Shown here: positions 62,153-64,000 of the stretch, piece after piece
Layout of the letters: each line of letters starts with the position of its first letter
How positions within the stretch are numbered: position 1 is the stretch's first letter
Assembly (NCBI GenBank): GCA_013076295.1
Contig: RQOL01000828.1
Location: forward strand, 1,550,001 to 1,614,000
From: Sanderia malayensis
Lineage: Eukaryota > Cnidaria > Scyphozoa > Semaeostomeae > Pelagiidae
Length of the DNA: 64,000 bases
Direction of reading: 5' to 3'
Notes under the pieces: generated by a model
The model's input: only the letters and a program-made list of their open reading frames with translations
Told to the model about the DNA's origin: nothing
The model's database searches: none
Program-made: the position numbers and the translations under genes

Positions 62153-64000
62153 GTAAGAGTTCAGATATCATCTATTAACATTGCTACTAATTTATTTGTA
62201 ATTATTTGAGCATACCAATCATGCTTACACATGCAACCAAGTATATGCTATTAGGTAATATTTCGACTGCAATATCGAATCCCATAGTTTAAGAAACCTC
62301 TGTTGACAGTGGTTGTTGGGTTCCCACAATAGGATGTGAGTTTGGCTGCAAATATGGATTCATATAATACCAGAAAACTATCAATTTACTCTCTAAGACT
62401 TGTTACAAATTACAAAAATTCTCATTCCCTATTTTTCTATTCAAAATTACAAAAAATTTCATTACTTATTTTTTATGGTGACATTCACACTCAAATCACA
62501 CAATGCTCCCAACTTTGCATAATTAACATAATTTACCACACCCTGATATAACGAATATCCTAGTGCAGAAAACTTAGCTTGTTTTCTCTTTAAACTGTAA
62601 ACTACACTTTGATGTGGATCTCTTTTAGATCAACCAACTAGAGATATTGCAGAGTAGTTCAAAGCTTTCTTCAAATCTCAAACTATTCAGATTCCATTTT
62701 ACTCTATTTTTCTAAATGCTGAATTATCAATGTAACAACGATGGGCTTGCAATATTAGTGTGTGAGTAACGCTAGTGCGATGATCAGACAACAAATCTCA
62801 CGCTATTGCGATCACTAGATTTTGTGCATTATTATTATAGTTATAATTACCTGAGATGATGCCAGTTAAGTACAAATTGATCGAATAAGGGCTCAAGTTT
62901 TCTATTTTTTGCTGCAAAGTTACTTAATTTATTTAACGACCTGGTATTCAATGAACCGCAACAGTCATGATACAGAATGGGAGACGAAAATTGCACTTAG
63001 TATTCCTCAGCTTTTCTTGTTATTGAAGGGCAGCAAAATCCCGACAACTCGAATCTCGGATTTTTAACCAAACTAATTTGTATTTCCCTTGAAAGCTTTG
63101 CTTGTACTTTCTGACCTCTTAACTCGAACATTCGTTACTCAAACCATTTTAATCAGTTTCTTGCCAGTTGTTGATTTATGGTGATTTCACTTTAGCTCAA
63201 TGCGTGTGGGAATGGTATGTTTATTGACTTATAACGAAGTATAGGTAGAATGACAGGACAATTATTTATGCTTCGATTGAAAATGAAAATAACAACATAT
63301 CAAGCTAACCATTCATTCACCTAACAGGTGTGAACAAACAACGAAATGGGCACTTCGTTGTTTGTTCACACCTGTTAGGTGTAATTTTCCTGTAAATAGT
63401 AAATAGCATTGGTTGTATTGGGACGTTCTACATTATAGGAGTTACTATATTATAGGAGTTATTATAGGAGTTATTATAGGAGTTTAAAAGTACAAGATTT
63501 TTTTTATAAGAAACCAGTTTATAAGAAACCTAGTTCCAGACACCTTAAAATTTAAGAAACTTTTAGAACTACAAGGAAATATTTAAGAAACATTAGAAAT
63601 TTCGGAAACACGTTTTCCTTATGCTTGCAATCAAGGCTCGTTATTTTGCACCACACATATTTTTGATAAAAACAATGAATTATTAATGTAAATGCATTAA
63701 TGAAATATTTAATGTTAACATGTTATGATTCTACCAATTATGCACACAAACTCTTATTTGTTCTGCGAAGATTTCAATTTTCTAAATACCAATTATTTCA
63801 TCTGTTTAATGGGCTTGCTTTTAAGATGTCTCTGTTTTAATTTATTACTGCCAGTGCTCATGAAAGAATTATCAAGAATTATCATGCTATTTTTGTTCCA
63901 GTTAACTGTGTTTTATGTTCAGTACGGGAAATATTTATGAAAGCTTCCAGCCTTGTACTCGCTTGAGGTTTATCACGATAACGCTGACGATTAGATTGTT
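62153..64000. other. NUP214 intron 3 to window end
   Basis: No coding exon is recognised. It contains a perfect 28-bp palindromic arm pair (63318-63381), repeated TATAGGAGTTA units (~63437-63482), and TTATAAGAAACC-type repeats (~63505-63600) that resemble the ends of the 849/2234 repeat family. Confidence 0.45.
63318..63381. repeat. Perfect 28-bp inverted repeat with 8-bp loop
   Basis: Left arm 63318-63345 begins CACCTAACAGGTGTGAACAA. The right arm at 63354-63381 is its exact complement, and the spacer is ATGGGCAC. No mismatch in 28 bp implies recent origin or conversion. Confidence 0.95.

Overview
This window is nuclear DNA from an animal. The genes are intron-rich, with GT-AG introns and several very short exons, and the proteins are single-copy metazoan orthologues (DUSP12, bublin/C9orf16, valyl-tRNA synthetase, sarcosine dehydrogenase, TYW3, NIT1, CDK9, calumenin, ZDHHC12, NUP214). 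AT-rich introns full of palindromic MITEs and an ISL2EU-type transposon suggest an early-branching invertebrate such as a cnidarian or sponge. I cannot resolve the species. Exon boundaries were built by hand from homology, splice consensus and phase. All multi-exon models close in frame except ZDHHC12.

Left part (1-17 kb): about 2.9 kb of repeat-rich DNA; DUSP12 on the minus strand (7 exons); a 473-residue repetitive coiled-coil protein on the minus strand (3 exons); and a scrap zone holding a broken retrotransposon gag and an inverted partial copy of the coiled-coil gene between 69-bp direct repeats. Then comes an apparently intact two-gene ISL2EU-like DNA transposon (11641-16666), with TA target duplications, a SAP-like/SWIM/YqaJ nuclease and a convergent THAP/DDE transposase. 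A 77-bp tandem array lies between the two genes.

Middle (17-48 kb): bublin (+) converges on a 34-exon valyl-tRNA synthetase gene (-). That gene carries a tRNA-Cys(GCA) gene in one intron and has two in-frame starts that could give mitochondrial and cytosolic enzyme. A 3.1-kb divergent intergenic region, almost filled by MITEs (one nested precisely inside another), separates it from 15-exon mitochondrial sarcosine dehydrogenase (+), whose introns hold more MITEs.

Right part (48-64 kb): TYW3 (+), NIT1 (+), CDK9 (-), a six-EF-hand calumenin (-), a ZDHHC12-like palmitoyltransferase (+) with one frame conflict, and the first three coding exons of NUP214 (+), which runs off the window. These genes are housekeeping neighbours without an operon logic. 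The strongest candidate for a distinct system is the ISL2EU-like transposase/nuclease pair; that family is already known, but this copy looks complete.
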